DNA of 12,137 bases from Bacteroidota bacterium (GCA_023412755.1 JAEZCB010000054.1:1-12137), one strand, 5' to 3'; positions 1 through 6,637 are shown, numbered from the stretch's first letter. Translations and numbers: made by a program. Notes: a model not told the origin generated them from the sequence alone.

Positions 1-49
1 TCTTATCGGTGGCTGCCTTCATGGCAGGTGGCGGTGCTGTTACAGGCAT
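1..49 (-). CDS. Start of an unidentified gene running off the left edge
   Basis: On the minus strand an ATG at 49 opens a frame that stays open to the window edge and reads MPVTAPPPAMKAATDK. A second in-frame ATG at 22 (MKAATDK) is an equally possible start. Only about 16 codons are visible, so no family can be assigned. Two things support a real gene: the next gene upstream on the same strand ends at 453, and a palindrome at 104-117 closely resembles two sites in front of the FAS1 gene at a similar distance from its start (its centre is about 61 bp from the ATG at 49 and 88 bp from the ATG at 22). No Shine-Dalgarno sequence is visible, which is normal for Bacteroidota. It could still be a chance open frame. 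Confidence 0.35.
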   Translation of the reverse strand, partial: MPVTAPPPAMKAATDK

Positions 50-103
50 AAAAGGTACGGCTTTGGTGAGCCGTAAAACTCCCAGTGCCCGATGGGTGCT
101 TTC

Positions 104-117
104 ATGATGAACGTCAT
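104..117 (+). promoter_or_regulatory. CRP/FNR-like operator, copy 1 (left-edge gene)
   Basis: The site reads ATGATGAACGTCAT: arms ATGA and TCAT around six bases, that is TGA-N6-TCA, the spacing bound by CRP/FNR-family regulators. With its flanks it fits CATGATNNNCGTCATA, and the site at 1105-1120 fits the same 16-base pattern at all 13 specified positions. It lies about 60 bp upstream of the candidate ATG at 49. That it is an operator is inferred from this recurrence and position. Confidence 0.5.
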
Positions 118-257
118 ATTTTGAAAGAAGTGATGAACAGGATTTGAACAGGTCTAGGTTTGCCCTTCGTCTCCGCGCAGGGTGATGTTTGGAGAGGTTG
201 AGGGTGGGGCGTGCCACCACCGCGGCCTCGGAAGTCCGCGGAGCTGTCGGGCCATCC

Positions 258-311
258 GCTGTACTCCGCACTCCCTTCGGTCGCTTGCGGTGTGGCGCTC
301 CTGTATTCAGC
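258..311. repeat. Imperfect inverted repeat, possible dispersed palindromic element
   Basis: The left arm starts GCTGTACTCCGCAC (258-271) and the right arm ends GTGTGGCGCTCCTGTATTCAGC (290-311). The arms pair imperfectly, with CCGCAC against GTGTGG and GCTG-TA against TA-TTCAGC. They enclose a loop-like CTTCGGTCGCTTGC segment. The shape and intergenic position resemble repetitive extragenic palindromes, but only one copy is visible, so repetitiveness is not shown. Confidence 0.25.
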
Positions 312-370
312 ATTGGCCAAGTTTCAGTGCTTGCCCGAATGGACATTGAATGGTACCTTCCAGAACGACG

Positions 371-398
371 GCAGGGTGCCCCTTTCGGGACACCCTGC
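371..398 (-). terminator. Hairpin downstream of the FAS1 gene, candidate terminator
   Basis: GCAGGGTG (371-378) pairs with CACCCTGC (391-398); three further C-G pairs follow after one mismatch, leaving a 4-base loop (TTTC on the plus strand). The hairpin starts 54 bp after the FAS1 stop in the direction of transcription. No clear run of T follows it on the minus strand, so it may be a terminator lacking a T tract or an mRNA-stabilising 3' hairpin. Confidence 0.4.
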
Positions 399-452
399 AC
401 CTTCATCCACACACTCCTGGCGTGCCTCTACCAGGAGCGTAGGGATCTCTCC

Positions 453-1022
453 TTACATGTTCGGTGGCAACAGCACTTTGTCGATAACCACTACCAGACC
501 GTTACTGGCGGGCGCGGTACCGAGCACTTTCGCATCATTGATCATCACAGTGCCATCTTCCATCTTTTTGAATTCCACGTTGGCGCCGTTGGCCATGCCG
601 ACCTTGCGGCCGTTTCCCATCTTGTCCGGTTGCATAACGCCGAGAGCCACATGGTATTCCAGGATATTTTCGAGCGTGGCCTTGTTCTCGGGCTTCAGCA
701 AATTGTCCAATGTTCCAGCGGGAAGCGCGTTGAATGCCGCATCGGTAGGTGCATATACGGTGAAGGGGCCCGTATTGGACAGCACATCTTCATACTTCAC
801 GTGTTGAACAGCCGCGACCAGTGTCTTGTGATCGGGAGACTTTACCGCGACACCGACCACGGTGGGTTCACTTTCATCGTCTACCACCGCACTTTGTCCA
901 GCGCGTGGTGTGTTGCCGGCGGAAGTGCTGGTGGAGGTGGTTTCAGCTTCCTGTCCACCACAGGCGAAAAGGAGTGGCAGTGCTACAAGAACAGCCAGAT
1001 GAGAGGTCTTCGGGAGTTTCAT
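453..1022 (-). CDS. Fasciclin (FAS1) domain lipoprotein
   Basis: A 189-residue protein. Residues 1-20 form a lipoprotein signal peptide (Lys near the N-terminus, hydrophobic core, lipobox LFAC with Cys21), so it is probably anchored in an envelope membrane. Residues 22-52 are a Ser/Thr/Glu-rich linker. One FAS1 domain fills residues 55-187: an H1-like motif TGPFTVYAPTDAAF (84-97), the YH pair (123-124) and an H2-like motif NGLVVVIDKVLLP (174-186). FAS1 domains generally act in adhesion or protein-protein contacts; nothing here shows the ligand. The ATG at 1022 is chosen because it begins the signal peptide directly. The gene stands alone, with about 270 bp before it holding two palindromic sites and a hairpin after it. 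Family assignment is firm; the biological role is unknown. Confidence 0.9.
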   Translation of the reverse strand: MKLPKTSHLAVLVALPLLFACGGQEAETTSTSTSAGNTPRAGQSAVVDDESEPTVVGVAVKSPDHKTLVAAVQHVKYEDVLSNTGPFTVYAPTDAAFNALPAGTLDNLLKPENKATLENILEYHVALGVMQPDKMGNGRKVGMANGANVEFKKMEDGTVMINDAKVLGTAPASNGLVVVIDKVLLPPNM

Positions 1023-1080
1023 GACGGACGGTGTGGTTTGCGGTTTTCGAGCACGAAGGTGGTGTCATGCATAGCCTTAG

Positions 1081-1100
1081 TATCTGATGCGCGTCAGATA
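1081..1100 (-). promoter_or_regulatory. CRP/FNR-like operator, copy 2 (FAS1 gene, proximal)
   Basis: TATCTGATGCGCGTCAGATA is palindromic at 18 of 20 positions: 7-bp perfect arms TATCTGA and TCAGATA with a GCGC centre. The half-site TCTGA-N6-TCAGA is one base per arm from the E. coli CRP consensus TGTGA-N6-TCACA. Its centre is about 68 bp upstream of the FAS1 start. It shares TGATNNNCGTCA with copies 1 and 3. Which regulator binds it is not known. Confidence 0.6.
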
Positions 1101-1105
1101 CTTAC

Positions 1106-1119
1106 ATGATCTTCGTCAT
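1106..1119 (-). promoter_or_regulatory. CRP/FNR-like operator, copy 3 (FAS1 gene, distal)
   Basis: ATGATCTTCGTCAT has arms ATGA and TCAT around six bases. Its centre is 22 bp (about two helical turns) from the centre of copy 2, so two bound dimers would lie on the same DNA face. An AT-rich tract (1120-1133) adjoins it on the side away from the gene. Apart from the three central bases it is identical to copy 1 at 104-117. Confidence 0.55.
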
Positions 1120-1289
1120 AAAATTATAAAAACATGGTTCTGCGGCCGTACGAGGCACAGGATACGAATGGGGCCAAGTGATCCCGGCACGCGATCAAGG
1201 TATCCGCGCAGTATTTCTTCTTTACCTTCAACCCACCGCCTTCTTCATGATCCAGCTGGCGAAAGGCCATTGTTGTGAGACTCGAATTA

Positions 1290-1772
1290 TTATCGAGCAC
1301 CAGCTTTGGTCGTCCATCCCAATTCCAGAGCCAGGTCTTCGTAGTTGGAAGCGCCATAATTCCTCTCCGCCAAGGCCCGGCCATCGATGTCATATCTGGA
1401 CCACATTCCTTTCTTGTTACCGTTCACATACATGCCCGTACTCTCGAGGTTACCGTTTGCATTATAGTAATGGAATTCCCCATGGGCAAGGGTAAGCCCT
1501 GGATCCAGAAAACTTCCGGTCATGCGCAATTGACCTTCTACGGAAATGATCCGCACGTGATATGATCCATCAAGGAAGGTGGAGACTCTTTGAAATGCTT
1601 TCGCGGGATCATGGGTAACGGTTCGCATGTCGCTTTCCACCAGATCATAACGCGCACTATTTTCCTGTTTCACATTCCTTGTTGCACCGTTAGCATCAAG
1701 AGCCGTTTGCGCATTGCTGAAGATGGTCGTGGTGATCGCTGTGCTGATCAGAAGAGTGCTCAGGGTATTCAT
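1290..1772 (-). CDS. Secreted protein with MORN/YwqK-like repeats
   Basis: A 160-residue protein with a signal peptide (hydrophobic residues 4-18, likely cleavage after Ala21 in SNAQ), so exported. Residues 98-139 carry a repeat pattern of the MORN/YwqK type: GEFHYYNANGNLESTGMYVNG and then KKGMWSRYDIDGRALAERNY, each with the aromatic-Asn/Asp-Gly core common in Bacteroidota proteins annotated 'toxin-antitoxin system YwqK component'. The function of this group is poorly known; the repeats form beta-hairpins. Residues 22-97 have no recognisable motif. The start ATG follows the A-rich stretch CAAAAAGCCAAAAGTC, and no other start gives a signal peptide. It is separated from the kinase remnant behind it by 113 bp and from the FAS1 start by 267 bp, so it is probably transcribed alone. 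Confidence 0.75.
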   Translation of the reverse strand: MNTLSTLLISTAITTTIFSNAQTALDANGATRNVKQENSARYDLVESDMRTVTHDPAKAFQRVSTFLDGSYHVRIISVEGQLRMTGSFLDPGLTLAHGEFHYYNANGNLESTGMYVNGNKKGMWSRYDIDGRALAERNYGASNYEDLALELGWTTKAGAR

Positions 1773-1885
1773 GACTTTTGGCTTTTTGTGGTCTTCGATG
1801 AGCCAAATCTGGATACTCCCAATGCCGGTGCGATATTGGATCGAGCAAGTGGCACAGGCGATCGCGTAAATGGTACACCCGCGTT

Positions 1886-2115
1886 TTAGAGATCCACTTC
1901 CAGTGGGATACGGATCTCCACACGGGTACCTCTGGCGAGGTCGATGTATTTGAACCCAGCGGGCTTGCCCTTCTGCTTTTGAATAAGATCGAGCCGGGCA
2001 CGCGTTATGGCGGTGCCCAATGAGCTTTTATTGGATGGGGTCTCTGGGCGCGTGGCAGATGATCGTCCACGGCCATCACCAGTCCCTCAGCCTCCTTCAG
2101 CAGCTGGTTGATCAT
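1886..2115 (-). pseudogene. Remnant of a LytS-type sensor histidine kinase C-terminus
   Basis: The minus strand from about 2010 to the TAA at 1886-1888 reads SLGTAITRARLDLIQ, then KGKPAGFKYIDLARGTRVEI, then RIPLEVDL. These match the end of the HATPase_c domain in LytS/YehU-type kinases (usually SLGT-IT-ERL, then GT-V-I-IPL). Upstream in the same frame DGRGR resembles the DNGIGR ATP-binding loop, but a TGA precedes it. In another frame an ATG at 2115, overlapping the phosphoesterase stop as ATGA, gives 36 codons (MINQLLKEAEGLVMAVDD...) ending at TAA 2005-2007, and AVDD could be the strand before that loop. The simplest reading is a frameshift between about 2020 and 2080. The N-terminal sensor, the phospho-accepting His and the N box are all missing, so no working kinase can be made. 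Confidence 0.6.
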
Positions 2116-2894
2116 TCTTCCTCATCACCCAAGCGTATCCGTTCCACTTGGACAACAAGATCCTCCACCCGCACTTTTACATATTCACCCGCCACGGGCC
2201 ACGAAACCGTGGTGTAAGGTGTTCCGTCGGCGAATGATCCCTGCCGGTGATAGTGATTGTGGCCCATGAATACATGGGCGGGTCGATGCCGGGCGATGAT
2301 GCGCTCCAGGATCTTCAGGGGTCCGTCTGCCAGGGAAGGATCAGAAGGTTGGACATGCATGAACATCAGAACCAGGCTATCGTGTACCGTATCGATCGCT
2401 GTGTTCAGCCAGGTGGTATCCAAAGCGAGCCTGCTTTCCTTTACCACATTATCGAACAGGACCAGCCGGGAAGAACCTACAAGGAATGATAGATTCCTCG
2501 CACCGAAAAGCTTCTCAAAACCTTGGCTGCCCTGGTCAAGATGTTCCCGATTGCCGATCACGGTAAGGTAGGGCAGGCCTGAAGCGTCCATGATCCGGAT
2601 GTATTCAAGCATCTCTTCTTCCTTGCCCCGCGCGGTCACATCACCACATACCACTACAAAGCGTATCGATGTATCGGCACGCATATGGTCCAGCACCCGC
2701 CGCAGCTCCAGGTGGTGCTCATGCGGATCGCTTGTTACCGCGAATGAATAGGGTTCCTTGCCCGCGCCCATGGTTGCCTGGATCGCCTGTGCCTGCTGTG
2801 CGTTCTTGCCTTCCAAGGTGCCAGTGACCGCACCGGAATGCTCATGTATGCCATTGGCACAGGCCTGGAGCCAGGTGAACAGGAGCAGGGCCAT
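2112..2894 (-). CDS. Calcineurin-like metallophosphoesterase, probable lipoprotein
   Basis: From the ATG at 2894 the protein has 260 residues. Dimetal phosphoesterase motifs appear in order: DPH (Asp56, His58), GDVTARG (Asp85), GNRE (Asn115), the late His in FMHVQP (His180) and GHNH (His212, His214). The canonical third motif is GNH[DE]; here Arg116 replaces the His that usually assists catalysis. This His also varies in some small phosphodiesterases (GNCD forms), so activity is not excluded. The start gives a short hydrophobic leader and a lipobox-like LQAC (Cys12), suggesting an envelope lipoprotein, though no positive charge precedes the core. An in-frame ATG at 2996 would add 34 residues including RKK, but it would overlap the divergent protease start. 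The substrate (phosphodiester, phosphomonoester or nucleotide) cannot be told. Confidence 0.8.
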   Translation of the reverse strand: MALLLFTWLQACANGIHEHSGAVTGTLEGKNAQQAQAIQATMGAGKEPYSFAVTSDPHEHHLELRRVLDHMRADTSIRFVVVCGDVTARGKEEEMLEYIRIMDASGLPYLTVIGNREHLDQGSQGFEKLFGARNLSFLVGSSRLVLFDNVVKESRLALDTTWLNTAIDTVHDSLVLMFMHVQPSDPSLADGPLKILERIIARHRPAHVFMGHNHYHRQGSFADGTPYTTVSWPVAGEYVKVRVEDLVVQVERIRLGDEEE

Positions 2895-2994
2895 GGGAAG
2901 CCATGCTGATCCGAGCCCGTATCCAGCTTGAAGAATAGTGGGGGATGCTTCTACGGGTACTGGCTTCTTTCGGGGATCCTGTGTAATTTGCACC
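2895..2994. promoter_or_regulatory. Divergent intergenic region, phosphoesterase / S8 protease
   Basis: About 100 bp between two divergent starts, so both promoters should lie here. On the plus strand TAATTTG (2984-2990) sits four bases before the protease ATG and resembles a shortened Bacteroidota -7 box (TAnnTTTG), but no TTG lies at the right distance upstream. No clear box was found for the minus strand. Confidence 0.3.
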
Positions 2995-5691
2995 ATGCTC
3001 CGCTCTTTACTGAACCTCGCCTTTCTGGCGCTGTTGTGCGCCCTGCAAATTACCGCAACTGCTCAAAGTTCCGATCCCGGTATCATTCCCGGGCATGTGC
3101 TCTTCATGACCACTCCGGATGGTGATCCCTATGCGATCGCAAGGGATCTGCGTCAGTTGGATGGCCGGAATAGTGATGCGCACATACTCAAGGAGGTGAG
3201 TGCGCCCATGCGCATATGGGAGTTATGCTTTGACCACAGGGCTGTTCCCCAACAACAAATGCTTGATGCGGTGAAGCGCCATCCGCAGGTGATGCTCGCC
3301 CAGAACGATCATCCGGTGACTTTCCGCGCCGTTCCTAATGATCCGGGTTACGGGAACCAATGGCAGCACCAGAACATCGATAGCGAAGCTGCCTGGAATA
3401 TCACCACGGGCGGCACCACGGCCGATGGGGACGATATCGTGGTATGTGTCATAGAAGCAGCGAATGTGCTGCACAGCGATCTGGTGGACAACCGTTGGGT
3501 GAACACGGCCGAGATCCCGAACAATGGGGTGGATGATGATGGGAATGGATATACCGATGACTATGATGGATGGAACCCCGGTGCCGGTAATGACAATAAT
3601 CTCTATGGTGGAGGGCATGGTACAAGTGTGGCCGGCATGATCGGTGCCAGGGGGAATAACGGGGTAGGGGTGGCCGGAGCCAACTGGAATGTAAAGATCA
3701 TGGTGGTCACCGTGGGCAGCCTTACCCAATCGAATGTGATATCCTCCTACACTTATCCATTGGTGCAACGCCGCCGTTTCAATGACAGCAATGGCAGCCA
3801 GGGTGCCTTCGTGGTGGCCACCAACGCGAGTTGGGGTATTGATGGTGCGAACCCGAACAACTATCCGCTTTGGTGCGCGATATATGACACATTGGGCACC
3901 GAAGGTATTTTGAATTGCGGGGCCACGGCCAACAACAATGTGAATATCGATGCGGTCGGCGATATGCCCACCGCCTGCCCAAGCCCATTCATGGTGAGTG
4001 TTACGGCCACCAACAGCAACGATATGCGCACCTTCAGTGGTTACGGTGCCACCACCATCGATGTGGGCGCACCCGGGGAAAACATCTATACGACCTCCGG
4101 CACATCCAGTGGCAGTAATAACTATACCTATACCAGTGGTACATCGTTCGCAAGTCCTCTCACCGCCGGGGTCATTGGTCTGCTTTACTCCGCACCATGT
4201 GCCTCACTCATCTCCCTGGCGAAGGCCGACCCGCAGGCAGGCGCGTTGTACGTACGGCAGAAACTTTTCGAAGGAGTGGAGCAGGTGGGCAACCTGCCCG
4301 GCAACACCGTTACCGGCGGCAGGATCAATGCGTACAACAGCCTGCAGGCGATCATGGCGGATTGTGGCGGATGCAGCGCTCCTTCCGGCCTTGTGGCGGC
4401 GGAAGCCACGCCTACATCGATCCATTTGAATTGGAATGCCGGTGATGGTGGTCCATTCAACTTGCGTTACCGGATACAGGGTGCCCCGCAATGGACAACG
4501 GTCCAGAACATCGCACAGGCCAGCTACACGCTCATCGGTCTTTCGGCCTGTGGGGCTTATGAATTCCAGTTGCAACGTGATTGTGGTGGTGGTGAGACCA
4601 GCGATCACGGTCCATCCACCCTGTTCACATTATCGGGTTGCTGCACACCCGTCACCGTGGAGATCGTTACCGATCGCTATGGCCAGGATATCACCTGGTC
4701 GCTCACCGATGGTGTCACCGTTTGGGCCAGCGGGGGGCCGTACACGCAGATGGCGGGCAACGGCGAATATCCAAGGCCCTCTGTAGAAGTTTGCCTGCCG
4801 GATGGTTGCTACGACCTGGTGGTGAACGATTCCTTCGGCGATGGCATCTGCTGCCAATACGGTAACGGCTACGTGCGGGTGGTGGATGACAACAATATGG
4901 TACTGGCGCTGGTGGATGATGATGTGTTCGGCCAGGTGGTTGAACCTTTCTGTGTCGAATCCCAGATTCAGCTGGATCTGAAGGTGTGGCTGCAAGGGCC
5001 TTATGTGGGACCCTTGATGAGCGATGCGTTGCGCAGCAATGGCCTGCTGCCTGCTCAGGAGCCGTACACCGAACTGCAATGGCCTGGTGGTGGTGGAGGA
5101 GAATTGGCCCAGGCGGGTGTGTTCAGCGTTACCGGCAATAATGCCATAGTGGATTGGATCCGGGTGGAATTGCGTTCCCCGCTGGATCCAACGCAGGTCG
5201 TGGCCGTACGCCATGGCCTGTTGCAGCGCGATGGTGATGTGGTTGATCTGGATGGTGTATCGCCACTGGCATTCTCCACGGCACCCGGCGAATACCTTGT
5301 TGCTGTCAGGCACCGGAACCATCTCGGGTGTCTGACGGCCGCACCACTGGCATTGAGCGGCTCTGCGGTATCGCTGGACCTGCGATCCGGCGCTGTGGCC
5401 ACATGGGGCACCGATGGGCGCTTCGCCAATGGGTCCCTGCGGGCACTCTGGGCCGGCAACACGGTAGGGGATGGTGCCTTGAAGTACACCGGTGCCAATA
5501 ACGACAGGGATATCATTCTGCAGCAGATCGGTGGCACCATTCCCACCAGCAGCATTAGCGGTTACCTGATCACCGATGTGAACCTGGATGGCGTGGTGCG
5601 CTACACCGGTGCCAACAATGACCGTGATCCGATCCTGCAGAACGTGGGCGGTGTGGTACCTACGGGAACGCGCACCCAACAGCTGCCTTAA
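2995..5691 (+). CDS. Secreted S8 (subtilisin-family) peptidase with C-terminal repeats
   Basis: An 898-residue protein. The ATG at 2995 is preferred over one at 2938 because a classical signal peptide then begins at once (residues 1-23, ATA before Gln24). The peptidase S8 domain spans about 150-455: the His motif GGGHGTSVAG (His208) and the Ser motif SGTSFASP (Ser384) are canonical. The Asp motif is not: VCVIEAANVLHSDL puts Glu154 where Asp is expected. Then come an FnIII-like domain (about 460-545); a Cys-containing beta domain (about 547-655, with CYDLVVNDSFGDGICC) common in secreted Bacteroidota proteins; a beta-rich region with LLQRDGDVVDLDGVSPL; and two YTGANNDRD repeats with DVNLDG before the second (830-890). 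There is no typical T9SS sorting domain. It probably acts outside the cell on proteins, if active. The tail may bind calcium like dockerin loops (inference). Confidence 0.85.
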   Translation: MLRSLLNLAFLALLCALQITATAQSSDPGIIPGHVLFMTTPDGDPYAIARDLRQLDGRNSDAHILKEVSAPMRIWELCFDHRAVPQQQMLDAVKRHPQVMLAQNDHPVTFRAVPNDPGYGNQWQHQNIDSEAAWNITTGGTTADGDDIVVCVIEAANVLHSDLVDNRWVNTAEIPNNGVDDDGNGYTDDYDGWNPGAGNDNNLYGGGHGTSVAGMIGARGNNGVGVAGANWNVKIMVVTVGSLTQSNVISSYTYPLVQRRRFNDSNGSQGAFVVATNASWGIDGANPNNYPLWCAIYDTLGTEGILNCGATANNNVNIDAVGDMPTACPSPFMVSVTATNSNDMRTFSGYGATTIDVGAPGENIYTTSGTSSGSNNYTYTSGTSFASPLTAGVIGLLYSAPCASLISLAKADPQAGALYVRQKLFEGVEQVGNLPGNTVTGGRINAYNSLQAIMADCGGCSAPSGLVAAEATPTSIHLNWNAGDGGPFNLRYRIQGAPQWTTVQNIAQASYTLIGLSACGAYEFQLQRDCGGGETSDHGPSTLFTLSGCCTPVTVEIVTDRYGQDITWSLTDGVTVWASGGPYTQMAGNGEYPRPSVEVCLPDGCYDLVVNDSFGDGICCQYGNGYVRVVDDNNMVLALVDDDVFGQVVEPFCVESQIQLDLKVWLQGPYVGPLMSDALRSNGLLPAQEPYTELQWPGGGGGELAQAGVFSVTGNNAIVDWIRVELRSPLDPTQVVAVRHGLLQRDGDVVDLDGVSPLAFSTAPGEYLVAVRHRNHLGCLTAAPLALSGSAVSLDLRSGAVATWGTDGRFANGSLRALWAGNTVGDGALKYTGANNDRDIILQQIGGTIPTSSISGYLITDVNLDGVVRYTGANNDRDPILQNVGGVVPTGTRTQQLP
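5482..5664 (+). repeat. Two tandem YTGANNDRD repeats in the protease tail
   Basis: Residues 830-851 and 869-890 of the protease share [KR]YTGANNDRD-[IP]IL-Q--GG--PT, with starts 39 residues apart. The DNA differs at many synonymous positions (AATAACGACAGG against AACAATGACCGT), so this is an old, selected protein repeat and not a recent duplication. The second copy is preceded by DVNLDGVV (861-868), which looks like a dockerin or EF-hand calcium loop. Confidence 0.7.
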
Positions 5692-6599
5692 AGCAGACCG
5701 TTCAGCAGCCGCCAGGCCGCGCCTTCCTTTAAGGAGTAGCGGCTCCAGGCCACCTGCCGTATGCCTCCCGCCAGAAGCACGCGCTCCATGGCGATCAAGG
5801 CATAAAGGATGGTGTCCACCCGATGTTCCGGCAGGCCTTCAACCGCAAGCCGTTGGGCTCGGTCCATACGCAAGAGCCGATCTTTCAGATCCAGGCAGAC
5901 GTCATGGTCAAAAGTGATGGATGGTTCCGTATGGTCCTCTTCGGGAGCGAGCATGCGGGCCAGGCTGTCAAAGCTTCCGGCACTGCCGATCAGCAGGTGC
6001 GGCTCATGGCGTTCCACTACCTGCCAGAGCGGTTCCAGGTGTGCGTCCAGATGTTCTGCTATCCGCAGTTCCTGATCCATGGTGATGGGATCGGAAATGG
6101 GTAGGCGTTCCATCAAGCGCGTTACACCCAACTCAAAGCTCTGGCGCCACATCAAGGCTTTATCGGTTGCGAGCATGAATTCGATGCTGCCTCCGCCAAT
6201 GTCCATCACCAATGCGGGACGTGTCCCGAAAGAGATCGCCTGCCGCACGCCATCCAGAATGGTCTCGGCTTCTTCTTCGCCACTAAGCACCCGTATGGCA
6301 ACACCCATCCGGGCGGCTATGGAAATGAAGTTTGGAGCGTTGGCCGCATGGCGGAGGGTGGAGCAGCCAAGCCCGAGCACCCTTTCCGCCCCGGCCTTTC
6401 GGGCCAAAGGGATCAATTGCTCCAATGCCGTGAGGCCACGTTGGAAAGCATCCTCGGCGATGCGGCCCTGTTCCAGACCACCGCGGCCCAGGAACACGGG
6501 CACTTCCACGGTGCTGAGCACTTCCAATGGAACACGATCACCCTGAAAGAGGAGCAGGTTGAATGTGTTCGTACCAAGATCGATGATGGCCGATGCCAT
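5688..6599 (-). CDS. ppx: Exopolyphosphatase / GppA-type phosphatase, short form
   Basis: A 303-residue Ppx/GppA-family protein with the ASKHA fold, cytoplasmic. Family members hydrolyse terminal phosphate from polyphosphate or the 5' phosphate of pppGpp; sequence alone does not separate the two. Motifs: phosphate-1 DLGTNTFNLL (7-16), STLRHAANAPNF (80-91), SGEEEA (106-111) with the presumed catalytic Glu, phosphate-2 MDIGGGSIEF (132-141), ELGVTRL (156-162) and the adenosine-like loop IGSAGSFDSL. The length fits the two-domain short form and lacks the C-terminal HD and extra domains of E. coli Ppx/GppA (about 500 residues). The ATG at 6599 is chosen because the motif starts six residues later; a TTG two codons upstream is less likely. 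The stop overlaps that of the convergent S8 gene. Divergent from DUF547. Confidence 0.88.
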   Translation of the reverse strand: MASAIIDLGTNTFNLLLFQGDRVPLEVLSTVEVPVFLGRGGLEQGRIAEDAFQRGLTALEQLIPLARKAGAERVLGLGCSTLRHAANAPNFISIAARMGVAIRVLSGEEEAETILDGVRQAISFGTRPALVMDIGGGSIEFMLATDKALMWRQSFELGVTRLMERLPISDPITMDQELRIAEHLDAHLEPLWQVVERHEPHLLIGSAGSFDSLARMLAPEEDHTEPSITFDHDVCLDLKDRLLRMDRAQRLAVEGLPEHRVDTILYALIAMERVLLAGGIRQVAWSRYSLKEGAAWRLLNGLL

Positions 6600-6602
6600 G
6601 CA

Positions 6603-6637
6603 CAAATATCATGTAAGGGCACCTTTCGCTTCAGCAA
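6603..6637 (-). promoter_or_regulatory. Candidate promoter of ppx
   Basis: On the minus strand GATATTTG (6610-6603) matches the Bacteroidota -7 box TAnnTTTG except at its first base. A TTG (6637-6635) lies 24 bp upstream, slightly more than usual. The box ends three bases before the ATG, so the transcript would have almost no leader. Confidence 0.25.

Larger units (their letters stand above)
50..452. other. Non-coding stretch between the left-edge gene and the FAS1 gene
   Basis: About 400 bases without a convincing gene. It holds a CRP/FNR-like palindrome (104-117), two CCGCGG palindromes 10 bp apart (220-225 and 236-241), an imperfect inverted repeat (258-311) and a strong hairpin (371-398) downstream of the FAS1 stop. 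Short open frames here, such as a 68-codon one on the minus strand (114-320), have low-complexity composition and resemble no family I recognise. Confidence 0.6.

Noticed and set aside
114..320. A 68-codon minus-strand frame with ATPQATEGSAEYS-like content
   Set aside because: It covers the palindromic repeat region; such translations are typical of repeat DNA, not of proteins.
189..1109. A 306-codon plus-strand frame over the FAS1 gene
   Set aside because: It overlaps a clear lipoprotein gene on the other strand and has no recognisable features.
1124..1270. A 48-codon minus-strand frame (MAFRQLDHEEGGG...) between the MORN-like gene and the FAS1 operators
   Set aside because: It starts 19 bp after a gene and could be translated, but its sequence has no signal or motif, and its end lies next to the AT-rich tract by the operator; not enough to call a gene.
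4630..5679. A 349-codon open frame on the minus strand opposite the S8 gene
   Set aside because: Shadow frame; the plus-strand reading has recognisable domains throughout.
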